In this document: in pieces, positions 1-10,180 of the stretch | Numbering within the stretch: the stretch's first letter is position 1 | How the letters are laid out: each line of letters starts with the position of its first letter | Assembly: GCA_002746215.1 (NCBI GenBank) | Contig: NVWI01000004.1 | Location: 63,554-116,880, forward strand | DNA: 53,327 nt | Origin: SAR86 cluster bacterium | GTDB lineage: Bacteria; Pseudomonadota; Gammaproteobacteria; Pseudomonadales; Pseudohongiellaceae | Direction of reading: 5' to 3' | The notes under the pieces: model-generated | The model's database searches: none | What the model saw: the letters and a program-made list of their open reading frames with translations, nothing else | Told to the model about the DNA's origin: nothing | Made by a program: the position numbers and the translations under genes

Positions 1-1233
<1,233 letters not shown>

Positions 1234-1350
1234 ACTTCCCCTGAGCTTCCCTTGTTTAGCTGGATAAGAGTAATTAAAATCAATTATGCCTATACAACCT
1301 GGATTTTAGAAGTGACCTGCAAAACCAAGCGGCTCGGATTTTCCAACCTT

Positions 1351-3780
1351 ATGCCATATCCTAATCTGCACATCGCAGCCCCGCTTACGGCAATACTTGT
1401 TACGACAATCATATCACTGTTACTTTCTAACCCTTTACTCGCACAGCAATCTTCTCAAACCATAACGCCAAATGTACCTCTGGAAAACTGGGTGAGCTTG
1501 CCTGATCTAAGTATAGAGCAACTCGCAGAAGTTCCCACTGCTTGCTGCGGACTCTACGTGGGGACAGACCTCCCAGCAGCAATAACAGACGGTAGTTTAG
1601 TGCTTAACGCTGGCAATGGAGAATTTAATAGTGACACTCAACAAGTCATCATTAGCAACGGCATAAATATTCGTTATGAGGATATCTGGTTACAGGCAGA
1701 CAATGGAATCTATGACCAGCTTCAAGCCGTAATTGAGTTAAATGGAAATATTCGGTTGCGACAATCTGGACTAGCTATTGGCGCAACTTCTGCCAATTTC
1801 AAACAAGCTGAAGCCATTGCTGAGCTACGGAATACTTCATATGTATTGTTTTCTCAGGCTGCTCGTGGCACTGCTGAAGAAATAATTTTTCACAATAAAA
1901 ATGGCTCCCTTAGCATCACTGAAGGCAGTTATACCGTCTGTGAACCCGGTGATAACAGTTGGTTGTTGGTAGGCCAAAGCATAGAACTCAACCAACAAAC
2001 CGGGCGTGGCGTAGCACGTAATGTCGTGCTGCACATAAAAGATATTCCCATTCTGCCGATTCCCTATATTAGCTTCCCAATTAACGATGAGCGCAGTTCT
2101 GGATGGCTTTACCCCAGCATCGGCAATACTCAAGAAGGCGGCTTTGAAATTTCTGCGCCTTATTATTTCAACCTGGCACCAAACTATGATGCAACGCTTA
2201 CACCTCGCTTGATGACTGAAAGAGGCTTAATGCTAAACCTGGAAGCTCGGCACCTTGGCGAAAATTCTAACAACACCATTGAACTTGCTTATTTGCCAAG
2301 TGACTCACAATTTGATGCCGCAACAACAGCGCTGCCACTAACAGAAAGCCCTCCTCAAGCTAAGCGCTGGCAGATAAACTATTTGGGGACTGCCGAATTG
2401 AATGATTCCTGGAGCGCCTCTGCCGACTTTTCTGCTATTAGTGACCTGGATTTTTTTCAGGATTTTGGTAATAACGGTTTAAATGACACCAGCAGAAGTT
2501 ACCTCTATCGCCAGGGCGAACTCAATTACTGGCAGCCCAATTGGCACTTACAGGCTGCTTTGCAAAGCTATCAGCTGATTGATCAATCCCTAACCAGCTT
2601 GGACAAACCCTATTCCAGCTTGCCTAGAATTAATCTGGACTATGCTAAGCAAAGCGAAGCAGGTTTGCTTTATGGTATTGATGCTGAATATGTATATTTT
2701 GATCGTGATTTTGATGCGGCTACTTTTACCCAAACACAAAGAGATAATGGTGTTCTACTCTCCGGCCAACGCTTGTCTCTAGAACCGAAATTAGCTTGGG
2801 ATATAGAAACTTCCGGGCTATTTTTCAACCCGGAACTCAAATATAAATATGCGGCTTACCTCTTAGACGATCAAGCCTTAGCTAACTCTAGTAAACCTGA
2901 GCGCGGCATTTTCGTTGGCAAGCTCGACAGTGGTTTGATTTTCGACAGGGCACTGGATTTGCAGGGAAAGGAATATACGCAAACGCTGGAACCCAGACTT
3001 TATTATCTTTACAGCGAATATGAAGATCAACGTGATATCCCACTGTTTGATACGGCAAATTTAACCTCAGGTTACAATCAGTTATTCCGTGAAGATCGCT
3101 TTAGTGGGAAAGACCGAATTGGCGACAGTAATCAACTCACGCTGGCACTAAGCTCAAGCCTACTCAATAGTGCTGGCCAAGAAAAAGCCCACATTAGTGT
3201 TGGGAGAATTTTCTACTTTGAGGATCGCAGAGTTGGCCTGACGGCTCCTCTTGCACCCGTACAACAATCAAGTTCTTCGATGGCGGGAGACTTCAGTTAC
3301 CACTTCAGTGATAACTGGCGCCTAAGGGCTTTTCATGAATGGAATACAGACAACAATAATTTTAATAACGGCAGTTTTCAATTTCGCTATCAATCTGATA
3401 TAAATCACATCCTAAATTTGAGCTACCGCTATCGCAAGAGTCCTAATTTACCCGGCCTGATCAAACAAACAGATATTTCAGCATTATGGCCCTTAACAGA
3501 TAATCTAAAATTTATTGGTCGTTGGAATTACGATCAAGAATATAATCGCAATTTGGAAACTATAATCGGACTGGAATACAGCAACTGTTGCTGGGATATG
3601 CGAGTCATTGCACGCAAATGGGTAGATAACACTGAAATCTCAGGTGCATTTGCTGAGAACAACGCCGGTATTTTTCTACAATTTGAACTAAAAGGGCTAG
3701 GCAACATCTTAGGTGGTAGTATTGATTCACTAATCGGAGAAAGCATCGCAGGTTTTAGATCTTATGCTGAAAACTATTAA
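1351..3780 (+). CDS. lptD: LPS-assembly protein LptD (outer-membrane beta-barrel)
   Basis: LptD inserts lipopolysaccharide into the outer leaflet together with LptE. From the ATG at 1351 the protein has 809 residues: a signal peptide ending near LLAQQSS, an N-terminal OstA/jellyroll domain (about residues 80-210, including GSYTVCEPGDNSW), then a long aromatic-rich beta-barrel domain. The Cys-Cys pair near the mature N-terminus (TACCGLY), the single Cys of TVCEPG and the pair near the C-terminus (NCCWDM) fit the inter-domain disulfides known in E. coli LptD. The frame stays open upstream to a TTG at 1252, but those 33 residues would precede a complete signal peptide, so 1351 is preferred although no clear ribosome binding site is seen. 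It overlaps surA by 17 bases. Confidence 0.93.
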   Translation: MPYPNLHIAAPLTAILVTTIISLLLSNPLLAQQSSQTITPNVPLENWVSLPDLSIEQLAEVPTACCGLYVGTDLPAAITDGSLVLNAGNGEFNSDTQQVIISNGINIRYEDIWLQADNGIYDQLQAVIELNGNIRLRQSGLAIGATSANFKQAEAIAELRNTSYVLFSQAARGTAEEIIFHNKNGSLSITEGSYTVCEPGDNSWLLVGQSIELNQQTGRGVARNVVLHIKDIPILPIPYISFPINDERSSGWLYPSIGNTQEGGFEISAPYYFNLAPNYDATLTPRLMTERGLMLNLEARHLGENSNNTIELAYLPSDSQFDAATTALPLTESPPQAKRWQINYLGTAELNDSWSASADFSAISDLDFFQDFGNNGLNDTSRSYLYRQGELNYWQPNWHLQAALQSYQLIDQSLTSLDKPYSSLPRINLDYAKQSEAGLLYGIDAEYVYFDRDFDAATFTQTQRDNGVLLSGQRLSLEPKLAWDIETSGLFFNPELKYKYAAYLLDDQALANSSKPERGIFVGKLDSGLIFDRALDLQGKEYTQTLEPRLYYLYSEYEDQRDIPLFDTANLTSGYNQLFREDRFSGKDRIGDSNQLTLALSSSLLNSAGQEKAHISVGRIFYFEDRRVGLTAPLAPVQQSSSSMAGDFSYHFSDNWRLRAFHEWNTDNNNFNNGSFQFRYQSDINHILNLSYRYRKSPNLPGLIKQTDISALWPLTDNLKFIGRWNYDQEYNRNLETIIGLEYSNCCWDMRVIARKWVDNTEISGAFAENNAGIFLQFELKGLGNILGGSIDSLIGESIAGFRSYAENY

Positions 3781-5050
3781 CATTTTATTTTCACTCGTTT
3801 TATTACTGGCTATTGTTCCAGTTCAAGCTCAGCTAAGCGACAGAGTTATTGCTGTAGTGGATAATGACGTTATTTTAGAAAGTGAGTTTACTGTTCGCAT
3901 GAACTCTGTCAGGGAGCAAATTGCTGCTGGCACTATTCCCAGAGGCATACCCATTGAGGAACTAGAAAGCCAGTTGCTGGATCAACTTATCCTTGAGAAT
4001 TTACAGTCACAGCTAGCAATACGTTCAGGTATCCGTATTGATGACAACACCCTAAACCAGGCCTTAACTACGATTGCACAGCAAAATAACATGAGCTTTG
4101 ATGAATTTCGCTCAGTGCTCAATCAGGATGGTCAGTATCAATCATTTAGAGAACAAATTCGCCAGGATATGATGCTCAACAATCTCCAGAGCGGAACTAT
4201 CAATCAACGCATCACTATTACCCGTCAGGAAATTGAAAACTATCTGCGCTCTGAAGCCGCTCAAGCTGATATTTCCCCGGAATACCGTGTGCAACATATT
4301 TTAGTGCCAGTCGACAACCCTACACAAAATGCTCTGCAAAAAGAACTTGCTGATCTGATCTATCAGCAGTTACAGGATGGTGCTGACATATTGGAACTCT
4401 CTGCCTCCAGACAAATTCTTGGCCTGCCCGTAGGTGGTGGTGATCTTGCAGGCTGGCGCAAAGCTGAGTCTTTACCTACTATGTTTCGCTCTGTCGTACC
4501 GGATATGGAAATTGGCGAAATTACCGAGCCATTCACCAGTGACAACGGATTTCATATCGTTAAATTAGTTGAAAAGCGTGGTGGAGTAGATTTGCAGGTA
4601 GACCAGGCTCAACTGCGTCATATCCTTATTCAACCCAATGAAATTCGCACTGCACAACAGTCAGAAGACCTCATTCATGAGCTTTATCAACGCATACAAG
4701 ATGGCGAAGATTTTGGTGATTTAGCACGTGTATTTACAGATGACCCAGGTTCCATGGTCTCAGGTGGCGACCTCGGTTGGATGACACAAGGTCAACTTCC
4801 ACCCCTGTTCGAAGTAGCTGTCAGTGAATTAACCATCGGGGAACTCTCTCAGCCATTTCAAAATGGAGAGAGCTGGCATATTGCTCAGCTTATGGATCGA
4901 CGAGTTGAGGATGTCACAGAAGAAAATGCCCGCTTTCAAGCAGAACAAATTCTACGCGAACGTAAATATGATAATGAGTTAGAAAACTGGCTGACTGAAA
5001 TCCGGGATACTGCTTATGTAGACATCAGACTTGGAGAAGAAAGCGATTAG
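3764..5050 (+). CDS. surA: Periplasmic peptidyl-prolyl isomerase and chaperone SurA
   Basis: SurA escorts unfolded outer-membrane proteins, including LptD, through the periplasm. The 428-residue protein has a signal peptide ending at VPVQAQ, the N-terminal chaperone domain starting LSDRVIAVVDNDVILESE, two parvulin domains (about 172-272, with QHILVP, and 283-382, with RHILIQ and DDPGSMVSGGDLGWM) and a C-terminal helix. Length and architecture match the family. It starts inside the end of lptD and its own end overlaps pdxA, the classical lptD-surA-pdxA-rsmA order, implying one transcript. Confidence 0.96.
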   Translation: MLKTINILFSLVLLLAIVPVQAQLSDRVIAVVDNDVILESEFTVRMNSVREQIAAGTIPRGIPIEELESQLLDQLILENLQSQLAIRSGIRIDDNTLNQALTTIAQQNNMSFDEFRSVLNQDGQYQSFREQIRQDMMLNNLQSGTINQRITITRQEIENYLRSEAAQADISPEYRVQHILVPVDNPTQNALQKELADLIYQQLQDGADILELSASRQILGLPVGGGDLAGWRKAESLPTMFRSVVPDMEIGEITEPFTSDNGFHIVKLVEKRGGVDLQVDQAQLRHILIQPNEIRTAQQSEDLIHELYQRIQDGEDFGDLARVFTDDPGSMVSGGDLGWMTQGQLPPLFEVAVSELTIGELSQPFQNGESWHIAQLMDRRVEDVTEENARFQAEQILRERKYDNELENWLTEIRDTAYVDIRLGEESD

Positions 5051-6068
5051 CCCAACAGCTCTTATTGCCATTACTCCTGGTGAACCAGCAGGGATAGGCC
5101 CTGATATTTGTTTACAACTGGCACAAGGTTATATCGCAGAAACTTCTTCTGTTTTTAACACATTCATTCCTGTATTTATTGCTGATCAAAAATTAATGGC
5201 TGAGAGAGCAGAGCTATTAAAAATAAACATCCCTATTAAATCATTTAAAGAATTTAAGGCTGATCAAAGAGCCATGTGGGTAGTGCCAACACCACTGAAA
5301 AAACCTGTGCAATGTGGTGTGCTTAATTCAGCTAATGCCAGTTATGTTCTTGCCTGTCTGGATAGAGCAATTAGTGGCTGCTTAAACAATGAGTTTCAGG
5401 CTTTAGTAACCGGCCCATTACAAAAGAGCATCATCAATGATGCCGGCATAGCCTTTAGTGGGCATACAGAATATCTGGCTGCATACTGTAAACGTGAAAA
5501 AGTCGTCATGATGCTTGCAACAGAAAAACTAAAAGTTGCATTGGTGACGACTCACCTCCCTCTAAGTGAAGTGCCTGCAGCCCTTACACAGCAAAATTTA
5601 GAACGCACAATTCGAATACTAGATCAGGATCTCCGACATACATTTGCTATTAACGACCCTGCAATATTAGTTTGTGGTTTAAACCCACATGCGGGTGAAA
5701 ACGGGCATTTAGGACGTGAAGAGATTGAAATAATCGAGCCGGTGCTAAATAGCTTAAGGCGCGAAGGGCTGAACTTGAACGGGCCTTTACCAGCCGACAC
5801 CGTGTTTACACCTAAATATTTAGATTCTGCTGACGCCGTGCTCGCTATGTATCATGATCAGGGTTTACCCGTCTTAAAATCACAAGGTTTTGGTGAGGCT
5901 GTTAATATAACCTTAGGGCTTCCCATCATCCGCACTTCTGTTGATCATGGCACCGCGCTAGATCTTGCGGGCAGCGGCAAGGCTAAAATGAGCAGCTTAT
6001 CCGAAGCTTTTTCGATGGCCGTTAAAATGAGCGGCAAGCAGCCTGATCAAAAAAACCGTGTCTACTAA
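5031..6068 (+). CDS. pdxA: 4-hydroxythreonine-4-phosphate dehydrogenase PdxA
   Basis: PdxA oxidises 4-phosphohydroxy-L-threonine, a step of DXP-dependent pyridoxal 5'-phosphate synthesis in the cytoplasm. The N-terminal ITPGEPAGIGPD motif, SGHTEYLA, NPHAGENGHLG and MYHDQGLPVLK segments supply the known metal- and substrate-binding residues. Length is about 340 residues, as expected. No ATG exists at the N-terminus: candidates are the TTG at 5031, 20 bases inside surA, or an ATT at 5046 that overlaps the surA stop and sits 6 bases behind GGAGAAG. The end overlaps the rsmA start by 11 bases. Confidence 0.95.
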   Translation: MEKKAISPTALIAITPGEPAGIGPDICLQLAQGYIAETSSVFNTFIPVFIADQKLMAERAELLKINIPIKSFKEFKADQRAMWVVPTPLKKPVQCGVLNSANASYVLACLDRAISGCLNNEFQALVTGPLQKSIINDAGIAFSGHTEYLAAYCKREKVVMMLATEKLKVALVTTHLPLSEVPAALTQQNLERTIRILDQDLRHTFAINDPAILVCGLNPHAGENGHLGREEIEIIEPVLNSLRREGLNLNGPLPADTVFTPKYLDSADAVLAMYHDQGLPVLKSQGFGEAVNITLGLPIIRTSVDHGTALDLAGSGKAKMSSLSEAFSMAVKMSGKQPDQKNRVY

Positions 6069-6858
6069 AAAACTTACGCATCGCGCTCGTAAACGTTTCA
6101 GTCAAAACTTTCTGACTGATTTCTCCATTCTTGAAAAAATTGCGAAGGCAATAGCACCCGATTCAATAGATAAAATTATTGAAATTGGTCCAGGCAAAGG
6201 CGCGCTCACTGAGCTTATACTCAACAGCGATGTTGAACTGCATGCTATTGAAATTGACCGCGACCTATCTGCTTATCTGCGTGAACATTTTGCCAGTCAA
6301 GACAACTTTCATTTACATGAAGACGATGTCCTAAAAGTAGATTTCAACGCTTTACTCTCAGCTACTCAGCCAGCCCGCATTGTTGGCAATTTACCTTACA
6401 ACATTTCCACGCCATTGATCTTTCACTTGCTGAACTACTTGCCTGGTATCAAAGACATGCTATTCATGTTGCAGCTCGAAGTCGTGGAACGTATGGCAGC
6501 CAAACCCGGCTCTAAAAGCTACGGCCGTCTCAGTGTTATGGTGCAGTATCACTGCAAAGTTGAAAAATTATTTAATGTGCCTCCGTCAGCATTCTCACCT
6601 GCACCAAAGGTTGAATCAGCCATTGTAAAACTCACGCCTCTTAAACGAGATCCCGATTCTTTGGTCTCTTCTGAAGAACTCACTAACTTATTACGCCAGG
6701 CTTTTGCGCAACGCAGAAAAACATTACGCAATAATTTACGCAATATAATTAGCGCTGAAGAATTGGAAAGCATAAGCATCAATCCAGGCTTAAGACCTGA
6801 AAACCTTTCTCTGGATGACTATGTTAGAATTTGCAAACATTTGCACCCTTTACACTAA
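6058..6858 (+). CDS. rsmA: 16S rRNA (adenine1518-N6/adenine1519-N6)-dimethyltransferase RsmA/KsgA
   Basis: RsmA dimethylates two adjacent adenines in helix 45 of 16S rRNA late in small-subunit assembly. The protein has 266 residues, normal for the family, with RKRFSQNFLTD at the N-terminus, the S-adenosylmethionine loop EIGPGKGALTE, the acidic EIDRDL, the catalytic GNLPYNISTPLIFHLL motif and the C-terminal AFAQRRKTLRNNL helix. It starts at a GTG that overlaps the end of pdxA. It belongs to the lptD-to-cca run. Confidence 0.96.
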   Translation: MSTKKLTHRARKRFSQNFLTDFSILEKIAKAIAPDSIDKIIEIGPGKGALTELILNSDVELHAIEIDRDLSAYLREHFASQDNFHLHEDDVLKVDFNALLSATQPARIVGNLPYNISTPLIFHLLNYLPGIKDMLFMLQLEVVERMAAKPGSKSYGRLSVMVQYHCKVEKLFNVPPSAFSPAPKVESAIVKLTPLKRDPDSLVSSEELTNLLRQAFAQRRKTLRNNLRNIISAEELESISINPGLRPENLSLDDYVRICKHLHPLH

Positions 6859-6887
6859 GCCAAAGTTTTAATCTCGAGTTGAACCCC

Positions 6888-7277
6888 ATGGATCAAAAAT
6901 CAGCAGCAGATTGCGGCATCCTTATCCGCGTAAAAACCCGCTATCTGGATAAACAATCAGATATTCTTAATAACGCCCACGCTTTTTCCTACACCATAAA
7001 TATTCAAAACAACCGCAACGATACTGTGCAACTTTTAAATCGGCACTGGATCATTACTGACCAGAACAACAAGGTTGAAGAGGTTAAAGGCAAAGGTGTA
7101 GTGGGTAAGCAGCCGTTTATCAAACCGGGTGAAAGTTTTCAATATTCAAGCGGCACCATAATGAATAGCAATATTGGTGATATGCACGGTAGCTATACGA
7201 TGCAAGCTGAAAATGGCGAAAATTTTGAAGCAGAAATCCCTCTGTTTGTGCTGGCAACACCCAACATGCTGCACTAA
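6888..7277 (+). CDS. apaG: ApaG domain protein (Co2+/Mg2+ efflux-associated)
   Basis: A small FN3-like beta-sandwich protein of 129 residues from the ATG at 6888, the usual ApaG length (about 125). Typical family features are the RVKTRYLD start, FSYTINIQNNR, LLNRHWIITD and VVGKQPFIKPGESFQYSSG, ending in FVLATPNMLH. The frame is open back to 6831 inside rsmA, but those 19 extra residues are not ApaG-like. The biochemical role is unsettled; it is associated with cobalt/magnesium tolerance in enterobacteria. Its position between rsmA and apaH is the conserved one. Confidence 0.92.
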   Translation: MDQKSAADCGILIRVKTRYLDKQSDILNNAHAFSYTINIQNNRNDTVQLLNRHWIITDQNNKVEEVKGKGVVGKQPFIKPGESFQYSSGTIMNSNIGDMHGSYTMQAENGENFEAEIPLFVLATPNMLH

Positions 7278-7327
7278 ATACCATATGCTAAGTAAGAACA
7301 TAATAACTGCGCTGGAGCCTTAGCAAT

Positions 7328-8152
7328 ATGGCCGTTTACGCTGTAGGAGATCTTCAGGGTTGTTATGAACCTCTAATCAAACTACTCGATAAAATAAATT
7401 TTGACCCGACTAAAGATCGCTTATGGTCTGTAGGCGACTTGATTAACCGCGGCCCTGACTCACTAAAAACCTTACGTTTTTTAAAGCAACTTGGGTCTGC
7501 TTTTACTGCTGTTCTTGGCAATCACGATTTACATTTTATGGCCTTGGCAACAGGCGCTTATACTGGTGGAAAAAAGAAAACGCTAAAAAAATTACTTGCC
7601 GCACCTGATTGCGCTGAACTCTGCGAATGGGTTCGTAATCTACCCATTTTGCATTACGAAAAACTGGAAACAGATACGGGTGAGCAAGCTTTCTTGATGG
7701 TCCATGCGGGTATAGCGCCAGGTTGGAGCCTTAAGCAAGCACTAGGCTATGCAAAAGAAATAGAAGATGTCCTGCGTGGGGAAACTTACACCAAATTCCT
7801 AAATAAGATGTACGGTGACCAACCCGATATCTGGCATGATGAACTTGCTGGCATGGAGCGCTTGAGAGTCTTGACTAATTATTTCACTCGCATTCGATTC
7901 TGTAATAAAGAAACGCAACTAAATCTTGCCATAAAAACCGGCATAAGCACGGCACCAAAAGGTTTTAAACCCTGGTACCAATATCAAAAGCTAAGTAACG
8001 AAATGGTAATACTATTTGGTCACTGGGCGACACTTAATGGTGTAACGGATACCGAGAATGTTTATGCTTTAGATACTGGCTGTGTATGGGGAAGGTGTTT
8101 AACTGCTTTACGCCTGGAAGATAAACAAATATTCTGTATTGACTGCGATTAA
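7328..8152 (+). CDS. apaH: Symmetrical bis(5'-nucleosyl)-tetraphosphatase ApaH
   Basis: Hydrolyses Ap4A to two ADP and can remove Np4 caps from RNA; cytoplasmic calcineurin-like metallophosphatase. The 274-residue protein carries all expected metal motifs: GDLQGC, GDLINRGPDS, GNHDLHF, VHAG and a late GHWATLNG. A GGAG lies about 11 bases ahead of the ATG. It lies 50 bases after apaG and 19 before cca and is likely co-transcribed with both. Confidence 0.96.
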   Translation: MAVYAVGDLQGCYEPLIKLLDKINFDPTKDRLWSVGDLINRGPDSLKTLRFLKQLGSAFTAVLGNHDLHFMALATGAYTGGKKKTLKKLLAAPDCAELCEWVRNLPILHYEKLETDTGEQAFLMVHAGIAPGWSLKQALGYAKEIEDVLRGETYTKFLNKMYGDQPDIWHDELAGMERLRVLTNYFTRIRFCNKETQLNLAIKTGISTAPKGFKPWYQYQKLSNEMVILFGHWATLNGVTDTENVYALDTGCVWGRCLTALRLEDKQIFCIDCD

Positions 8153-8171
8153 CGAAAACTAAATTGTCATT

Positions 8172-9368
8172 GTGAAAATCTATCTCGTTGGCGGCGCTGT
8201 CCGCGATAAGCTCCTCGGACTTCCTGTTAAAGACAGGGATTGGGCTGTGGTGGGGGCATCTCCCGAAGAAATGCTGGAGTTGGGTTATCAACAAGTTGGT
8301 AAAGATTTCCCCGTTTACCTTCACCCTGAGACTAAAGAAGAATATGCGCTAGCCCGCACTGAAAAAAAAACCGGCTTAGGCCATTCGGCCTTTAGTGTCG
8401 ATGCTGCTCCTACTATCACCATTGAAGAAGATTTATTACGCCGAGATTTAACGATTAATGCGATGGCTGAGGATGAAGAAGGCAATTTGATTGATCCCTA
8501 TGGCGGCCAGGAGGATTTAAAAAACAAAATTCTACGCCATGTGTCACCTGCATTTTCAGAAGACCCTTTGCGGGTTTTACGAGTAGCACGTTTTTCTGCT
8601 CGCTTTGCCCATTTAGGCTTTGAAGTTGCCCAGGACACCTTAACACTCATGCAACACCTGGTGAATAACAGTGAGCTTGATCAGCTGCCAGCAGAGCGAG
8701 TGTGGCAAGAGTTTAGAAGAGCCTTGGGAGAAATTACGCCGGCTTTCTTCTTCATTACACTTAGAGATTGCTATGCCTTAGGTGTCGTCATGCAAGAAAT
8801 TGAAAGTTTATTTGGTATCTCTCAAGAAAAAGCCAGATTGAGTTTAATGGCTTTAACCAAGGCAGCAGAACTGAGCCCCGATACGGCTATACGCTTTTCT
8901 GCATTATGTTATGAGCTCCCAATAACGCATGATTTCTCTCTGGTCAAAAATTTAAGAAAGCTCGAGGCCTTATGTCAGCGCTTAAAAATTCCAAATGATC
9001 ACAAAGATCTGGCCACCATAACCTGTCTTCATTGGGATAGTTGTGCGGCATTAACACTGCACGAAGCAGAACCCATATTAAGACTTTTTGAAAATTGCGA
9101 TGCCATTCGCCGACCCGAACGTTTTCAGTTTTTTCTCACTGCCTGTAAAGCAATACGTCAAGCCTCTGATGAAAATGAAGCACATATTGATTTTAGAAAT
9201 CATTCTTTGCTTAATATACTTAAGCTTTGCCAAGATGTAGATTCCAGTGTATTAATTGAAGCTGGCTATGAAAAAGAAGAAATTGGCATTCAACTTCGCT
9301 TGCTTCGATTAGAAACAATTGAGAATTACTTAGAAAGCTTAAACAAAATTTCAAACAATGAGGACTGA
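8172..9368 (+). CDS. cca: CCA-adding tRNA nucleotidyltransferase with a degenerate HD domain
   Basis: Adds or repairs the 3' CCA end of tRNAs. The N-terminal 200 residues follow the E. coli enzyme closely: GGAVRDKLLGLPVKDRDW (catalytic Asp21 and Asp23), LARTEKKTG, RRDLTINAMA, and the nucleotide-recognising EDPLRVLRVARF. Starts at GTG 8172. The C-terminal half is unusual: where E. coli Cca has the LCHDLGKG metal motif of its HD phosphohydrolase, this protein has LCYELPIT, and the following His-rich HHGHGPAG segment is missing. The nucleotidyltransferase should be active; the phosphatase/2',3'-cyclic phosphodiesterase activities are probably lost. Its end overlaps the next gene by 11 bases. Confidence 0.93.
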   Translation: MKIYLVGGAVRDKLLGLPVKDRDWAVVGASPEEMLELGYQQVGKDFPVYLHPETKEEYALARTEKKTGLGHSAFSVDAAPTITIEEDLLRRDLTINAMAEDEEGNLIDPYGGQEDLKNKILRHVSPAFSEDPLRVLRVARFSARFAHLGFEVAQDTLTLMQHLVNNSELDQLPAERVWQEFRRALGEITPAFFFITLRDCYALGVVMQEIESLFGISQEKARLSLMALTKAAELSPDTAIRFSALCYELPITHDFSLVKNLRKLEALCQRLKIPNDHKDLATITCLHWDSCAALTLHEAEPILRLFENCDAIRRPERFQFFLTACKAIRQASDENEAHIDFRNHSLLNILKLCQDVDSSVLIEAGYEKEEIGIQLRLLRLETIENYLESLNKISNNED

Positions 9369-10125
9369 TAAGCCTATTGTAAAAGTTGCTCTTATAACTG
9401 GCGGCGCTGCAAGAATTGGAGCAAGTATAGCCAGACACCTACATAAGGCCGGTTACAATATAGCCCTACATTATCGCCAGTCTAAAAGTTCTGCCGAATC
9501 TTTAAGTATTGAACTAAACGATATTCGAGCTAATTCAATTCACTGCTTTGAAGCTGATCTCCTGAAGCTTAATGACATAGAACAACTCGTGAAAAACACA
9601 CTCGCTCAATGGGGCCGGCTTGACGTTCTTATCAATAATGCTTCCAGCTTTTATCCAACGCCTTTAGTCAGCATTAATGAAGAACAGTGGCATGATTTAA
9701 TAGGAATAAATGCAAAGGCACCTGCTTTCTTATCTAAAGCCTGCTCGCCAGCTTTGCGAAAATCTAGTGGCTGTATCGTCAACATTAGTGACATAGCCGC
9801 TAATACAGGGCGAAAGGATTATCTTATTTATACTATGGCTAAAGCTGCACTGGCCACCTTAACCAAATCACTGGCCAAAGAACTAGCGCCAGAGGTGCGG
9901 GTTAATGCCGTTGCCCCCGGCGCGATATTACCGCCGAATTTTTCTGCTTCACAACCAGGCTTAGGAAATGTTGAAGCAATTGTTTCGTCTACCCTAGCCG
10001 TCAGTTGCCTGAGTTACCCCGGCACAGTCAACGATATTGCTTATGCAGTCGCCTTCCTCATTCAGAGTACTTACATAAGCGGGCAAACACTGACTGTCGA
10101 TGGCGGCAAAAAACTGCTAAGTTAA
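9358..10125 (+). CDS. folM: Pteridine reductase-like short-chain dehydrogenase (FolM-type)
   Basis: A 255-residue NADPH-dependent short-chain dehydrogenase. The cofactor loop is TGGAARIG, the Arg-containing form typical of pteridine reductases and FolM rather than TGxxxGIG. Also visible are NNASSF, the catalytic Ser of NISDIA, YTMAK (catalytic Tyr and Lys) and the closing SGQTLTVDGGKKL. This group reduces dihydropterins/dihydrofolate or dihydromonapterin. A pterin role is supported by the facing phhB, folK and folB genes. It starts inside the end of cca. Substrate is inferred; a generic oxidoreductase is possible. Confidence 0.78.
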   Translation: MRTDKPIVKVALITGGAARIGASIARHLHKAGYNIALHYRQSKSSAESLSIELNDIRANSIHCFEADLLKLNDIEQLVKNTLAQWGRLDVLINNASSFYPTPLVSINEEQWHDLIGINAKAPAFLSKACSPALRKSSGCIVNISDIAANTGRKDYLIYTMAKAALATLTKSLAKELAPEVRVNAVAPGAILPPNFSASQPGLGNVEAIVSSTLAVSCLSYPGTVNDIAYAVAFLIQSTYISGQTLTVDGGKKLLS

Positions 10126-10160
10126 AAGTCAGGCTTGCTAGTGCTTTACCCGACAAGAAA

Positions 10161-10180
10161 ATAAAAAGCTTACTGAGCTT
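10161..10180 (-). terminator. Weak possible intrinsic terminator of the tsaD-to-GST operon
   Basis: On the minus strand AAGCT and AGCTT form a 5-bp stem around CAGTA, followed by TTTATTTT. It overlaps the stop codon of the glutathione transferase-like gene and lies between two convergent genes. The stem is short, so this is a weak call. Confidence 0.35.

Noticed and set aside
1252-1350. Upstream extension of lptD from a TTG start
   Set aside because: The 33 extra residues would sit in front of a complete signal peptide, which is incompatible with export unless cleaved internally.
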